The notes beneath the pieces are model-generated. The model was not told the origin of the DNA, searched no databases, and saw nothing but the letters and a program-made list of their open reading frames with translations. A program made the translations under genes and the position numbers. Positions 1 through 13,078 of a DNA stretch of 64,000 nucleotides are shown piece by piece. How positions within the stretch are numbered: the first letter of the stretch is position 1; each line of letters begins with the position of its first letter. Origin of the DNA: Tubulanus polymorphus (lineage: Eukaryota; Nemertea; Palaeonemertea; Tubulaniformes; Tubulanidae); the NCBI RefSeq assembly GCF_964204645.1, contig NC_134034.1, positions 4,434,072-4,498,071 on the forward strand, given 5' to 3'.

Positions 1-234
1 GACCATCCTTACTATTATCAGGTTCAGAGTCAAATGTACTGTACCGGGAAAAGGAATTGCTCATTTGTTGTTTATACATTCAAGGGACTAGAAATTATGC
101 TGATACCGTATGATAAAGATTTCGTAGACACCATGCTCCAACAACAAGACACATTTTATCTGAATCATTTCAAGAAGTATATTATTCAAAATATCTGTAC
201 AAAAATGTTTGGAAATATAACTTTTGGTAACCTG
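1..234 (+). pseudogene. YqaJ-type viral recombinase domain, C-terminal fragment
   Basis: The frame is open from base 1, so the feature is cut by the window edge. It starts HPYYYQVQSQM and continues through a CDFVVYT-like stretch (CSFVVYTFKG) and an IPYDKDF motif. This order is typical of the last third of YqaJ-like exonucleases/recombinases found in eukaryotic transposons and viruses. After about residue 75 the resemblance stops, although the frame stays open to 363, and the sequence enters a palindromic repeat. The upstream catalytic part is outside the window. I read it as a transposon-derived remnant; a live gene with its last exon here cannot be excluded. Confidence 0.55.
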
Positions 235-239
235 ATTTT

Positions 240-420
240 ACAGTCGTCTCGTACTTTGGTCAACTCGTACCTGGTCAACTTGTACCCTATCTTCGGTCAA
301 CAAATTCAATCTTTTGATCAGTTCAAATGCACCAATATCTCGAGCACAATTACAGTATTTTGACCAAAGATAGAGTATGAGTTGTCCAGAAATGAGTTGA
401 CCCAGATACGAGATGACTGT
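240..420. repeat. Short palindromic (foldback) element
   Basis: About 60 bp beginning ACAGTCGTCTCGTACTTTGG (240-300) are repeated in inverted orientation at 360-420 with scattered mismatches, separated by about 59 bp. The structure could fold as one hairpin. No target duplication is obvious. It lies immediately after the YqaJ fragment and could be a MITE or a subterminal piece of that transposon. Confidence 0.6.
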
Positions 421-451
421 ACTTCGTTTAGAATAGAATGACCGTTCTTCT

Positions 452-1111
452 TATGCATTTACTGGAATGATACATGGTCTGAAGTTACATAAATAAAAAC
501 AAACCGATATTATTGCAAATCTGTCTCTGTAGTATTTAATGGCGTCCTGAGGATCCTATAAGTCTTGGCTAACCCAATTATACGTTCAACATGAACCCAC
601 TTGCTGGCAATTTTCCGGTCTCTCGTCACACTTTTACCTGACATTCTACTTTTCTTTTTAAAAAATTCTGGTATGTTAATTTGAACATTGGAAGAAAAAA
701 CAAGTCCTGTACATTAAATCCTTCGTCCGCCATTATAGAGTCGCCTTCATCGCATATTTGACAAAGGTGTTCCCATTCACAATTATGTCGGTCACTTACA
801 GCACCACCATAAGCACTTGACACATACTACACACAGCCACCTGGTGTAACACCAACGAGAACTTTAGCCAGTCCATATCGAAAAAATGACAATACATAAA
901 GTTTATCCACGTAATGAAAATATTTGAAACCTCTTTTTCGCTTATTTCAAACAACACAGACAATTTGTAATTAGTTTGAGCTAAACGCAGCTTAACAAGT
1001 GTCAGAAATAATTGATCGATGGGAGCGATTCTGGGTTTGACCCCAGGTTTGACCCCATAGTAGTAGTGAAGTTCATCAACAGCATCCCCTAAGATAATAA
1101 GTATCAACAGG
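452..1111 (-). pseudogene. DDE_Tnp_4 (Harbinger/IS4EU-like) transposase fossil, catalytic part
   Basis: Read leftwards, the pieces match the usual order of a DDE_Tnp_4 transposase. First come the lead-in PIDQLFLTLVKLRL and a helix-turn-helix-like segment ending EVSNIFITWINF (1107-900). A deletion and frameshift follow near 825, then YGGAVSD and DSIMADEGFNVQDLFF (823-690). After another frameshift in a T-run near 660 comes an HVERIIG motif that supplies the third acidic residue, and then a short VCFYLCNF tail in yet another frame, ending about 452. The segment carrying the first catalytic Asp is missing. The reading continues to the right of the inserted element at 1112-2424. Confidence 0.72.
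1103..1111. repeat. 9-bp target-site duplication, left copy (ATCAACAGG)
   Basis: ATCAACAGG at 1103-1111 is repeated exactly at 2425-2433, directly outside the terminal inverted repeats of the element between them. Nine bases is the typical duplication length of Mutator-like elements. Confidence 0.8.
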
Positions 1112-2424
1112 CGGTGTTGTCATATCGCGGAGAGACGGAATCGCGGAATTTTTTCCAAAAACGCGGAATTTCTTCATTTTTACTTTAAAAAGTAAACGGG
1201 TTTTCCCACGGGGATACCCACTGTCGGACAGGGCACCGGACCGATCGATGCAACGAGTTAGGTTCGAATCCCATTATTTGCAGGCAATTTTATATGGAAT
1301 TGTTATATTACGATACCGTTGACTGGGCCAAATTCGGTTTTCGTATCTAGTCAACTAGTGGTCGGAACTAATAACCGAATGCGCTTGATTTTCGGACTAT
1401 TTCCGGAATATAGTTCCGACTATCGGACATTCGGTTTCGTTTAGTTCGACTATACTCGACTAACTCAGATAACCGAAGGTGGCCCTGGCTGCCACCTGTA
1501 GAAGAAGTCAGAATCAAGTGGGGTGAAAGAGACCAGGCACCTAATGTCTATTTCTACTGGGCAAACTTCGGTTATCGAAGTTCATCGACTTTTTGAGAAC
1601 TTCAGAAACGAATATTATCAGATAAATATTGAGCACGTTCGCGGTGTCGGACCGTAGTTGTAGATGGTTGCAAACATGAAATCCTACGACCAAACAAGTA
1701 CCGGTTCAAATTCCTTTGCAATTATTATAATCTTACGGCCGTCCAGTACCGGTACCAATAAGATTCTTTTGATCCAAATAATCAGCATAGGGACATATAT
1801 GTTATAGCAGTCACAAAGTTAACATTAAAAAAAACGAAACCATTTTATAATCTTTCATATCATTTAATTCTAAAAGATAAACCACATTCGCTTATAACAA
1901 CAATGTAGACACACAACACGCATGAACAATCCTAAGCCAGAATGAAATATACATAATGTCTATTTATTTTCGTCTGACATCGATCCAGTTCCACAGTTGT
2001 GAGTTAACTCTCAGTTACTTAGAATCAATTCATTTCCAATGTTTTAAATCCAGAGACCAGAGTCAAATGTTAATTCGGAAATGAGTCCTGGAGAATGACC
2101 CATGGTGTCATCACAAATCCTACGTTTACGTACCATCGGTTTGTATTCCTTCAGTTAATGCAGCGATACTCTGTATCACTGAATTCGCAAAGCACGTATT
2201 GCCTAGGTTCTCCATTATTTGGAACAGTATCGTTAAGTTGTTGACTGGCGATATAATAAATTATCAAATACTAATTCCCGGTGTTGAAAACCTGGGTCCG
2301 GTGCCCTGTCCGACAGTGGGTATCCCCGTGGGAAAACCCCGTTTACTATTTATAGTAAAAATGAAGAAATTCCGCGTTTTTGGAAAATTCCGCGATTCCG
2401 TCTTTCCGCGATATGACAACACCG
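1112..2424. mobile_element. Non-autonomous Mutator-like element with about 130-bp terminal inverted repeats
   Basis: The left end begins CGGTGTTGTCATATCGCGGA at 1112. The reverse complement ends at 2424 and matches with few differences over about 130 bp (1112-1245 and 2293-2424), including CCACGGGGATACCCACTGTC. Perfect 9-bp duplications flank it. The interior (about 1.05 kb) has no convincing coding frame; a stretch of TTCGG-rich sequence (1330-1470) and a B-box-like GGTTCGAATCCCA near 1262 are visible. The 9-bp duplication and long inverted repeats fit a MULE-derived element without transposase. The element sits inside the transposase fossil, so it is younger than that gene. Confidence 0.8.
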
Positions 2425-2433
2425 ATCAACAGG
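2425..2433. repeat. 9-bp target-site duplication, right copy (ATCAACAGG)
   Basis: Exact partner of 1103-1111. Dropping the element and one copy makes the flanking minus-strand transposase frame continuous, which supports the boundary. Confidence 0.8.
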
Positions 2434-2572
2434 GCGGTTTCATAGGATTCGAGCCCGGTATAATACTGTATCCGCTGAGGCTTATACATGAAATTCAACA
2501 CACTCATTCCGCCAGTTGATATTGTCTGTGTCCAACTATCTTGCAGGCATATTTTTCCATTTTTTTTAGTTC
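2425..2572 (-). pseudogene. THAP/DDE transposase fossil, exon upstream of the insertion
   Basis: An AG acceptor (CAG on the minus strand at about 2573) opens a frame that runs without stop to the insertion point. It includes a lead-in ending QYYTGLESYETALLI and continues in phase, across the insertion, into LIILGDAVDEL at 1107. This matches the usual region just before the helix-turn-helix part of DDE_Tnp_4 proteins. It belongs to the same broken gene as 452-1111 and 2700-2907. Confidence 0.65.
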
Positions 2573-2699
2573 CTGAAATATAAGTACAAGAAAAACTTTC
2601 AGCTTTTTGAAAATATTTATAGAAACCTGAAAAGGGATGCCATTGGATTTTAAGAAAAATTTTATCAGAAGCTTGCCATCCAGATCTAGCAGTGCTTAC

Positions 2700-2907
2700 C
2701 CTCAGAACTTATATCTTCAGTTTCTGGTGTTTCAGTTATTACTTCAATGTCAGCTCCAATGTCACAAGGCACAATCGAACTGTCCTCTATAAACAACCTT
2801 TTCTTCTAATCGCTGTTTTCTTTTCTCAGCAGAAGAAGAAACCTGTCTCCAGGGAAAAATGTGTGGCACTACCCCAGCTTTTAAAACTTTATTAACAGTG
2901 GTCTCCT
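2700..2907 (-). pseudogene. THAP-domain C-terminal exon of the same transposase
   Basis: A GCAG acceptor precedes, and a GGTAAGC donor follows, an exon-sized stretch whose first half reads LKAGVVPHIFPW, the signature end of a THAP zinc finger (AVPTIF-like). A basic stretch EKRKQRLEEK follows. About 45 bases further the frame shifts by one and continues as an acidic linker to the donor. Its position upstream of the DDE part fits a THAP-DDE transposase gene. Confidence 0.55.
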
Positions 2908-2980
2908 CTGCAAAACACAATGAAAACAATACCTAATTATCTAGCTTTTTGAGAATAAACGAAAATGAAAAACAATCCCT

Positions 2981-3243
2981 AATTGATAAGTTAAACGAGA
3001 CTTACCTGGAAGTTGAAGTTTGACTGTAATTCTCCGGAGTGAGGTCGAACTGGTAGGGATAAAATGAGATATGCACGCATGCGCCGAACACTCAGTATTT
3101 AACAACTTTTTATGAGCCCAAATCCCATAAACATTGGGTAGGGTTTATTCGGATGGGCATTTTATCCCTACCAGTTCAACCTCACTCCTGAGAATTACAG
3201 TCAAACTTCAACTTCCAGGTAAGTCTCGTTTAACTTATCAATT
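2981..3243. repeat. Inverted repeat with about 85-bp arms, next to the DIRS element
   Basis: Arms 2981-3066 and 3155-3243 are near-identical in inverted orientation (for example GTCTCGTTTAACTTATCAATT against AATTGATAAGTTAAACGAGA), with about 90 bp between. A variant of the inner part (CTAGTAGGGATCCAATGAGAC) recurs directly after the right arm at 3262-3283. DIRS elements end in inverted or split repeats, so this may be the element's terminus, or two ends back to back. Confidence 0.6.
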
Positions 3244-3459
3244 CTCCGTCGTTTCGGTCTCACTAGTAGGGATCCAATGAGACTTTAAAGTGGGTGAATA
3301 AAAAGTTTCTACAATCAACAGAGATTGAAAACAACAATCCATATCGAAACAATAAAATCACCTCTTTATTTACCAATAAGATAAGACTTATCAGAATCAT
3401 CAAAATTTTACAATATACCAATTCCTGAATCATAACTCACATGGATAGATAAAATATAC

Positions 3460-4379
3460 CTATTCACAGTCCAAACCAGCTATTTGAAAACTAGTTGACG
3501 CTGTATTAGACAACTCTATGTCTTTATTGTAAAATCTCGCAAAAGTGGACGATCTAGCCCAACCAGCTGTCTTCATAATATGATCCAATGGCACTCCTAC
3601 TGACTTTGCCTTGGATGCCGCTGCTGATCTTATACTATGAGGCTTATATTTATCAACATCAACTCCTGCTTCAGACATAGCCTGTTTAACCCATTTTACT
3701 GATTGTTTGCTTACAAACTTTTGTATATGGTTTAACATAACTAATAAAGAAACTAGTCTCATTTCCTCGCATTATCTTAGTTCTCTTCAAATATTCACAG
3801 ATGGTTATATATGGACAAATCTTTTTATTTTTGTCAAATCTAGGTATAGATGCTACATAGGCCTTTTGCCCTTGTCTCGACTGTTTCAAAGCATTCGCTT
3901 CATAGAAAAATTCAAACTTATCCAGTTCTTTCTTCATACGAGTACAATCTAACAAAAACATATTCTGCCCTCTTGCAGCAATAACTAAAGATAACAAAAT
4001 TACAGTTTTCAATGTTAACTGCTTCAAACTCAAAAAACGTAACGGCGACAGTTTTTCTGCCCAACGTAAGACGATACTCACATCCCAAGTAGAATTATAC
4101 CTGGGCTCTGAGGGCCTCATATTATATACCCCTCACATAGATCTTACTACTAATGGGTGCGAGCCAATATTCGACATAGTAATTTGTGATATAGCTGATC
4201 TGGCAGTATTTAACGACCTATACGATAAATTATCATCAAAAAGTTCTGACAGAAATTTCAAAACTTCAGTGACATCCACCTGCATTGGATTAATCTGTTG
4301 TTTATCGCAAAACTGTTGCCATCGCGTAATATGTGTGGCATACTGTTTCTTAGTACTGCACTTCCACGAACACCACATA
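3460..4379 (-). pseudogene. DIRS tyrosine recombinase, broken
   Basis: The core-binding segment with W-rich start (MWCSWKCSTKKQYATHITRW) lies at 4379-4135. It ends at an in-frame TGA near 4133, and the catalytic domain resumes in the same frame as NMRPSEPRYNSTWDVS. The first catalytic Arg is in VIAARGQNMFLLD. Near 3690 a one-base shift moves the reading into the frame carrying KPHSIRSAAAS (His and second Arg), GVPLDHIMKTAGW and TFARFYNKDI (Tyr). All four R-H-R-Y residues are still visible. The enzyme would insert the circular DNA intermediate by strand exchange; with one stop and one frameshift it cannot be made as it stands. Confidence 0.8.
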
Positions 4380-4742
4380 AACTGAGCAGCCCGTTCTGGA
4401 ATTCTATGTTGAGCCTGTGCAGTCCAGAAACCTTGCAGACTATCAGTTTCAGTCTTTCGCGCATCGGGTGTAGAGTTGTTTGATCCGGTAATGTTAACAG
4501 ATTGTTCATGTTTGGTAAAATCATTGGCCGTTCCACGAGGAGGTGCATCAACTGCTTAAACCAAATCTGCGTCGGCCATAGAGGCACTATGATGACTCCT
4601 AACGCTTGGTCCTGTCGAATTTTCTTTAAACATCTGGATATCACACTGAAAGGAGGGAACAGATAACTATTATAATTTGTCCAGCTAATCGTGAATGCAT
4701 CAATAAATTTTGCCCCTGGGTCTGGTTTCCACGACGCATAGA
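4380..4742 (-). pseudogene. DIRS reverse transcriptase / RNase H C-terminal tail
   Basis: Reading left from the assembly gap: SWKPDPGAKFIDAFTISW, then YLFPPFSVISRCLKKI and IVPLWPTQIWFKQLMHLL, the conserved end of the DIRS RT-RNase H polyprotein. The frame then overlaps the recombinase in another frame around 4380-4430 (HRIPERAAQF leads into the recombinase start). The catalytic RT part would be to the right of the gap but is replaced by (TA)n and Gypsy LTR sequence. Confidence 0.75.
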
Positions 4743-4842
4743 NNNNNNNNNNNNNNNNNNNNNNNNNNNNNNNNNNNNNNNNNNNNNNNNNNNNNNNNNN
4801 NNNNNNNNNNNNNNNNNNNNNNNNNNNNNNNNNNNNNNNNNN
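4743..4842. other. Assembly gap (100 N)
   Basis: Exactly 100 N, a conventional unknown-size gap, adjoining a long (TA)n tract. The join between the DIRS fragment and the Gypsy LTR is therefore not proven by sequence. Confidence 0.99.
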
Positions 4843-6138
<1,296 letters not shown>

Positions 6139-6173
6139 CCTCCCCTGCTTAAAGAAAATCAACAGAATGAATC

Positions 6174-8114
6174 TCAAGAACTCTGAATGATATTAAGCAA
6201 TGAGGTAAGTATGAAAGGATTAGAGGAAATAGATTCATCTTTAGCTATACGCATCAATATCTCTGCTCTCCGCTCCCAATCTGGGATACTCGAATTCTCC
6301 TCTTTCCCAGTAGAGATACCAGCGTTGCACATCACATAATCATCATATCTAGCTGGCACTTTCCGAGTTCTCCCTGATCTTCTAGGTGGAGTAGGTGGAG
6401 TTGACACTTCTTCCTCATCCATAGATCCATCATCATCTCGTTCCTCAACCTCCATAGGTAAAACATGATCTGAGCCGTCACCATTTTCTATCCTTCCGGC
6501 AGGTTGCAATTCTGTTGCATTCGACCCCTCCAAAACCGTGATGGCAGCATCTTGACCACTCTGTTCGGGAACACGTAATGTCTCTATATCGTTTACCTTA
6601 GTGACTGGCACACGGGGCACTACTGTTTCTATCCCAACATCTCCATCTGTCTCAGTAATCGTTATCGTACACCCATCCATCTCCTCAAGTGGAAGGTCAT
6701 CCTCCTTCTCTTCTACAGTTTCTTCAGTCTGAATTTTCTCTCCTGTTTTTTCCACACGGTTACTTCCAGTTTCCTTCGATTCAGTTTCTTTGTCATCTCG
6801 TAACGGAAATGCCAAACGACAGAGTTGATTACGATGCAAACTCGTCTGTTTTCCTGACCGGATCCCCTCAAGTTCATAGACCGGAAACGCATCGTCCTTC
6901 TGTCTAGTTACACGATACTCTTCATCGCACCACCTGCTAGATAGTTTCCCGGTAGAAGCTGGTCCGACGATTCTAACGAGTACGAAATCACCAATTTGAA
7001 TGGGACCACCGGATACCTTTTGGTCATAATACCATGCGGCTTTGTCGGATTTCTCTTCCATTCGTTCTCTCGCGACCCTCCACGTTTCTGCTATCTCCTC
7101 CATAGCACCATACACTTGGTCAAGTGGTAAAACTGGAGTACGTCCAAACATAAGGGTGTACGGAGTAAACCCTGTAGTATCATGAGGGCTGCAGTTGTAC
7201 TGCCATACTGTCGTAGAAATATCTTCCGCTTGGTTTTCTGATTCGTGTCTAAGAGTCGAAGTCTACTGAGCAGCGTGCCATTCATTCGCTCACAGCATCC
7301 ATTCCCCATAGGGTGATATGGTGTCGTCCGACTTTTTTTAATCCCAAGGATTGCACACAACTCCGACATCACATTCCCCTCAAAATTCCTTCCCTGGTCG
7401 CTGTGCAACGTCTTAGGAATTCCATATCTTACGATGAAATGGTCATAGATGGCACGAGCAGCTGTCCGGGCATGCTGATTCCTAGTAGGGATGACGACAC
7501 TTAACTTTGAAAAATGATCCGTCAACACCAACAAGTTTTCATACCCATGCGATGGCTCTAACGACAGGAAATCCATGCAGAGCAGCAGTTCAAGCGGTTC
7601 ACTCGTAACTATATTCTCCTATATTCTCTAATGGAGCAATCTGGGATTTAGCTTTATGAACCGTGCATCTCTTACAACTTCCGATGTACCACTCAACATC
7701 CCTAAACATTCCGGGCCATAGGAGTCTGCTATTGACGGCTTCCCACGTTTTATCTCTCCCTAGACGACCTAATCTATCGTTTGCTAGATGGAGGATGTTG
7801 CCACTTTCCTCAGGAGGTACCTGCACCTGGACCTCCTCGGCATCGTGCTCCGTCTTCCTCCTCACCACAAGATCGTTCGCCAAGCTCAAAGATGGGAAAT
7901 ACTTACGATATTTTTGCTCCTGACGATTTGTAGGACAGAAGGGCTTCCTCTCTAACAATAATCTGTGAAGCTTCGATATGACAGGATCCTGAGACTGCAT
8001 CCATTTCAAGTCGATTCTGGAAGGCACATCCCAATTATTCTCATCGGAACTGACTACTCCGGAAATCTGATATGTTTTTTTTCCAGGAACATAGTGCAGC
8101 TCTAAATCGTACAC
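6174..8114 (-). pseudogene. pol: Gypsy integrase
   Basis: An HHCC zinc-binding region lies at 8114-7600 (HLANDRLGRLGRDKTW to CKRC). The catalytic core follows in another frame at 7576-7091, with LVLTDHFSKLSVVIPT, then SDQGRNFEGNVM (second Asp) and YHPMGNGCCERMNGTL (Glu). After a frameshift near 7150 the C-terminal part runs to 6174: MFGRTPVLPLDQVYG, then GDFVLVR and a long acidic tail. Short duplicated TATATTCTC near 7610 marks one of the breaks. The enzyme would join the cDNA to host DNA. The core and tail are long and recognisable, but the frame is broken at least twice. Confidence 0.8.
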
Positions 8115-8129
8115 GGAAAGACTCTGTAG

Positions 8130-9457
8130 CTAGCGGTGACCGGTGGCTTCAAGTTTGGCATTTTTCAAAGCGTAAGTCAAAGGATTATTGTCTGTCTCGA
8201 CTACACAGTGATGACCGTACAGATAGTCGTGAAAGACATCACATGCCCATTTCAGAGCTAGAAACTCGAGCTTTGCCACGGGATACCTGGTTTCTGACGG
8301 CTTTAAAGTTCTGCTGGCAAAACCAATCACTCGACGCTGACCTTGCTGCTCTTGATAAAGGACTGCACCAAGTCCTGCAGTTGATGCATCCGTTCTAAGC
8401 GTGAACGGCAACGAATAGTCCGCAAAACCCAGCATACGAGGTTGGCATAAAGTAGACTTCAACCGTTGGAATGCATCCTCCTCCGATCCCGTCCATTTTG
8501 AGAGTGGGTGCTTGGACTTCCGACGAGTTTGTGGTATATCCTTAAGTAGGTCAGTGAGTGGCTTGGCAATCCGCGAAAAGTCTTTCACAAACCGGCGATA
8601 AAACCCAGCAAAACCCAAAAACGAACGTAACTCCGCAACGGACTTCGGTGGTTGCCACTCCGCAATCGCTCTGGTCTTTTCCGGATCATTCCAATTCCTT
8701 TTTCTGATATCTTATGGCCAAGATACAGTACTTCAGTGTGCAGAAACTTACATTTAGATGGTTTCGCCTTCGATCCGGCTTTCTCAAACGCTGGAAGACT
8801 TCATTATTACATGTGCTGATCTGCTCCCTTCGAAAAAAACAATGATATCGTCTAAATACACCAAACAGGTTTTCAGATTTAAATCACAAAGTACCCTCTC
8901 CATAGTTCTTTGAAACGACGCCGCGGCACGGGTTAACCCGAAGGGCATCTTTTTAAATTCGAAGAACCCAAAACCTGGTCCTATGTTGAACGCCGTTTTT
9001 TCTCGATCTCTATCCGCCATCTTTTACTGCTAATACCTACTCTTCAAATCTATCACGGTAAACCTATCGCATTCAGATAAGTTTTTCAGCACCTCGTCGA
9101 TTCGTGGTAAGCTGTACCGGTCCGGTATCGTCTTTCGGTTGAGCTCACGATAGTCCACGAAAAACGTAATTCCCCATTTTTCTTCCTTACAAGGACGACT
9201 GGACTTGAGTAAGGGCTGATTGAGCGACGGATAACACCCGCCTCTAACATCATTTTAAGATGTTTCCGGACTTCTTCCATTCCAGGCGGAACATGACGAT
9301 ACCGAAGGTTAATAGGTTCCTCATCCGTCATTCGAATGGTGTGTTCAGCTATGTCGGTTGTCCCCAGATCTAGATCGTCGAGCGCAAAGATATGCTTCCA
9401 CTTAGTGAGTAGTTGTTTCAGCATGTCTTTCCCCTCATCAGTTGAAACTCCTGTCAC
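8130..9457 (-). pseudogene. pol: Gypsy reverse transcriptase and RNase H
   Basis: The RT begins at 9457 with the palm entry EPINLRYRHVPPGMEEVRKHL and SPYSSPVVLVRKKNGELRF. The frame breaks near 9150 and resumes at 9020 with FGFFEFKKMPFGLTRAAASF and the active site CLVYLDDIIVF. A further break near 8790-8620 precedes the connection region ([17 protein letters not shown]) and RNase H ([42 protein letters not shown]). The order and motifs are canonical for Gypsy. At least three frame interruptions make it non-functional. Confidence 0.85.
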
Positions 9458-9479
9458 ATCAATCGATTTAAGGAATTCC

Positions 9480-10330
9480 TCATTTGTAACTTCCGTACCT
9501 TTTTTTTACCTCAGCATCTTCAGAATGCGTATTGACATCGCCCGCAACAACCTCCGTGACGGGAACTATACTGCTGATTACTGTCTTGTTCGGTATAGTC
9601 ACTTTCTTCTCACTGGCATTCCTCATACGAACTGCAACTCGGCAACATCGTACAGCTGGGAGTACAGACACAGTGGGAACAACATACAGCGATCCTGGAA
9701 TCACAAGAGAGTCTCCGGACGTCATAAAACAATTAAAATTACTATTTACAGAAGATCGAACTAACCTCGGAATTTGGTTCAACATCAACACAACGGGTAG
9801 TTTTAACATAACATGTGGAACCATCAATACTCGAGTCGGGTGGAACCAACGGAATAGAACCGAAACACTTCAGCGCGTTAGTGCCCAATAACACAGGAAC
9901 TCTGTCATCGTAGTCCGTAGAGAATTCACCACGAGAAATAACACGTTCGACAAAGAATCGTTGTATTCAACACTCAATTAGCAATAACCCTGAAATGGTA
10001 AGTCGGCACGCTAACAGTTGAAACTGAAAACCCAGGGCACAAATCATTTAACGGATATACAGGTACATCTTTGCCAAAATGATTCAATAAAAACTCACGT
10101 GATACTGTTGACACCATTGAACCCGAATCTATTAAGCCAAAACATTCAATGCTACCTTTCTTAAGACTTACTTCATTTGGTGCTCCGATAAGGTCCGCAG
10201 TACTGAGGCTTTCTACTTGCCCGTCCGCTCGTTGCCTCCAGGAGTGGACGTCTGATCGTTTCCCTGACTCTGCTACGGGCAGAACTTTCCAATATGTCCT
10301 TTCTGTTTGCAACCGTAGCAGATCCTTTCT
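9480..10330 (-). pseudogene. pol: Gypsy zinc knuckle, aspartic protease and linker
   Basis: A CCHC knuckle (CYGCKQKGHIGKFC) is read on the minus strand at about 10328-10280 and ends in a stop in that frame; the next frame continues. The protease motif FGLIDSGSMVSTVS lies at about 10125-10160, with the catalytic DSG visible. From 9827 to 9480 a further frame holds a protease-to-RT linker. The protease would mature Gag-Pol. At least two frameshifts separate the pieces. Confidence 0.7.
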
Positions 10331-10703
10331 TCTAGTGGTACCAACGGCTTCCGGTTATTTCCTCTCCGCCATCCAGTTCCCTTCCAGGGCCGTCGGACGG
10401 AACAGGGGCGGCAGGGGCGGCCAAAGCCGCCCCACTTTTTTGCTTAACAAAATTTTTTTCAAAAGCACGCTGTACCGCGTAGCAGCTCGTCGTTCTCTGT
10501 ACTAGGTGGTTGGCTCACGACTTCTGCTTCTCATGCTTCTGTGAATGAGACCGTAAAATGACCCCAAAACGCATCCCCGGCGATTGAATTTTCAAATTTT
10601 TTCAAATTCTCTTCTCTGAACTTCCAATTTCTCTGTTCGAGTCGCTGTTCTTTGGGCTATTCCATATCTCGCTGCATTTTCTCGAATTGTTTCATCAGCG
10701 TTT

Positions 10704-11857
10704 TCAGCTGACCGAGCATATCACCCTCTGTAGAGGAAACTGAGGTTTGCTGAACCGTAGCCTTCCTGAAAACTTTCCTACACCCGCTACATCCTCTTCT
10801 ACCTCAGACTTCGCCTTTCGCGCCTCAGTAACTAAACGGCGGAAGGAATGCGGCGGCTCCTTGAATGTTCGAATTGCCATCTTCAGCGGCAACGAGTGCA
10901 AGCCTCTCCAAAATTGCACCTTGAGGGATTCCTGGGTAATATAAGCCTTCCAAGATGGAGTTGATCTGATTTTTTATGCGATCTCCCCCAGTCTGGATGA
11001 CCAATCTGCTATCGACTCCGATTCTCGTTGTATTGCTTGGTGAAACTCCACCATTAATTCTTCCGCTGTGTGGACTTCCCCAAATGTAGCTTCCATCCTA
11101 TCGACTATCTCAGCGACGGTGACCAATTCGATTTCATCATACACATTAGTTAGCCAAGCAATGCCGTACCCCGCAAAGATGATCGGATGATGCGTAAACG
11201 AACTGCTTCCGATAATGACGTATCTCTCATTAACCCTCGTACTTCTTGTCGCCATTAAAGGTATGAAACCTCTCCTTCTGATTCGGATCCACTAAACTGA
11301 CCAATTCGTGGTGCTTGGATTGAGATGTTTTTCACGGCTTGGATAGATTCTCGATAAGAAGTTGCAGCTACATCATTGACGGATTCAACCGAAGGCTTTG
11401 AAGCTGAAGTACCCGGTGCTGTATAAGACAATTCCTTCTTCACTGCCTCATGGATGTGTCCCTCCATTTTCCCTACTAATCTGCTTTTTGTTCTCGTAGG
11501 TAGGCTTGAGAATGTCTTAATCATTTCCGCCAGCTTCGTCTCTTCATCAAAAACTTCTCTCAAAAACTCTTCGTGCGACGCAACAGACATAACATACTCA
11601 CCCTGGCTCACCTGAACCCTCGAGCCATTCAAGCGTCGTGCATCTGAAACTGAGCGAGCATTGCTAAACGTTATAAACGTTATAAAAATACCCCCGAGGC
11701 TAGAAGACTGGCTGGAAGCTTCGACCTTGCCACACCCGGAGAAATATTCCTCACAAAATTTTCTAATCCCCCTATTAGGACAGACCTCTCGCATAGAGCC
11801 ATAATATGCTCGCAGACAATAATTGCTCCAAAACAAAATTTTAAGCTTATTTAGCAA
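10704..11857 (-). pseudogene. gag: Gypsy gag
   Basis: Three minus-strand frames in series (11857-11255, 11255-10974, 10919-10704) carry a gag-like protein. There is a long N-terminal region with little similarity I recognise, then a Retrotrans_gag-like core (AEIVDRMEATFGEVHTAEEL, then FHQAIQRESESIADWSSRL), then a basic segment leading to the zinc knuckle near 10300. Position upstream of the protease and the LEATFG-like helix support the call. The frame breaks at about 11255 and 10940. The N-terminal start is uncertain. Confidence 0.6.
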
Positions 11858-12719
<862 letters not shown>

Positions 12720-13078
12720 CTTATTTTCTTCCCGAACTGCGCAATTCGAGACGCGAATCAAAACGACAGGATTCCCATGTGTGCAATTCCACTATCTCGA
12801 GTAGCCGTGCTGCATTAACAGGGCTAACCAGTCTCCAATCTCTCCTCGTTACGGTCGAACTGACCACCGATCGATATCACCGATCCGGTCGAAACTAAAG
12901 AGACGAAAATAGACAGAGTACAATATAGTTTCAACTTTATTTTCCTACATGAAATTCACCCTACATGGCTGAATTTCCTTAACAGAGTGACCAAAGAATC
13001 AATACTTACATTAGTTTTCTTATATAAACACATTTGATTCATTAATTTTATTTAATTCATTATCATACGCAACAGACA

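Larger units (their letters stand above)
3460..4742 (-). mobile_element. DIRS-type retrotransposon, 3' part, degenerate
   Basis: The order RT/RNase H tail followed by a tyrosine recombinase on one strand is the hallmark of DIRS elements, which integrate with a recombinase instead of a DDE integrase. The upstream (gag, RT) part is lost into a 100-N assembly gap and a (TA)n tract. Internal stops and frameshifts show that this copy is dead. About 215 bp of AT-rich sequence separates the last codon (3460) from the inverted repeat ending at 3243. Confidence 0.8.

Noticed and set aside
9336-9891. Plus-strand frames of 119-142 residues across the Gypsy protease/RT linker
   Set aside because: Shadow frames opposite the degenerate pol gene.
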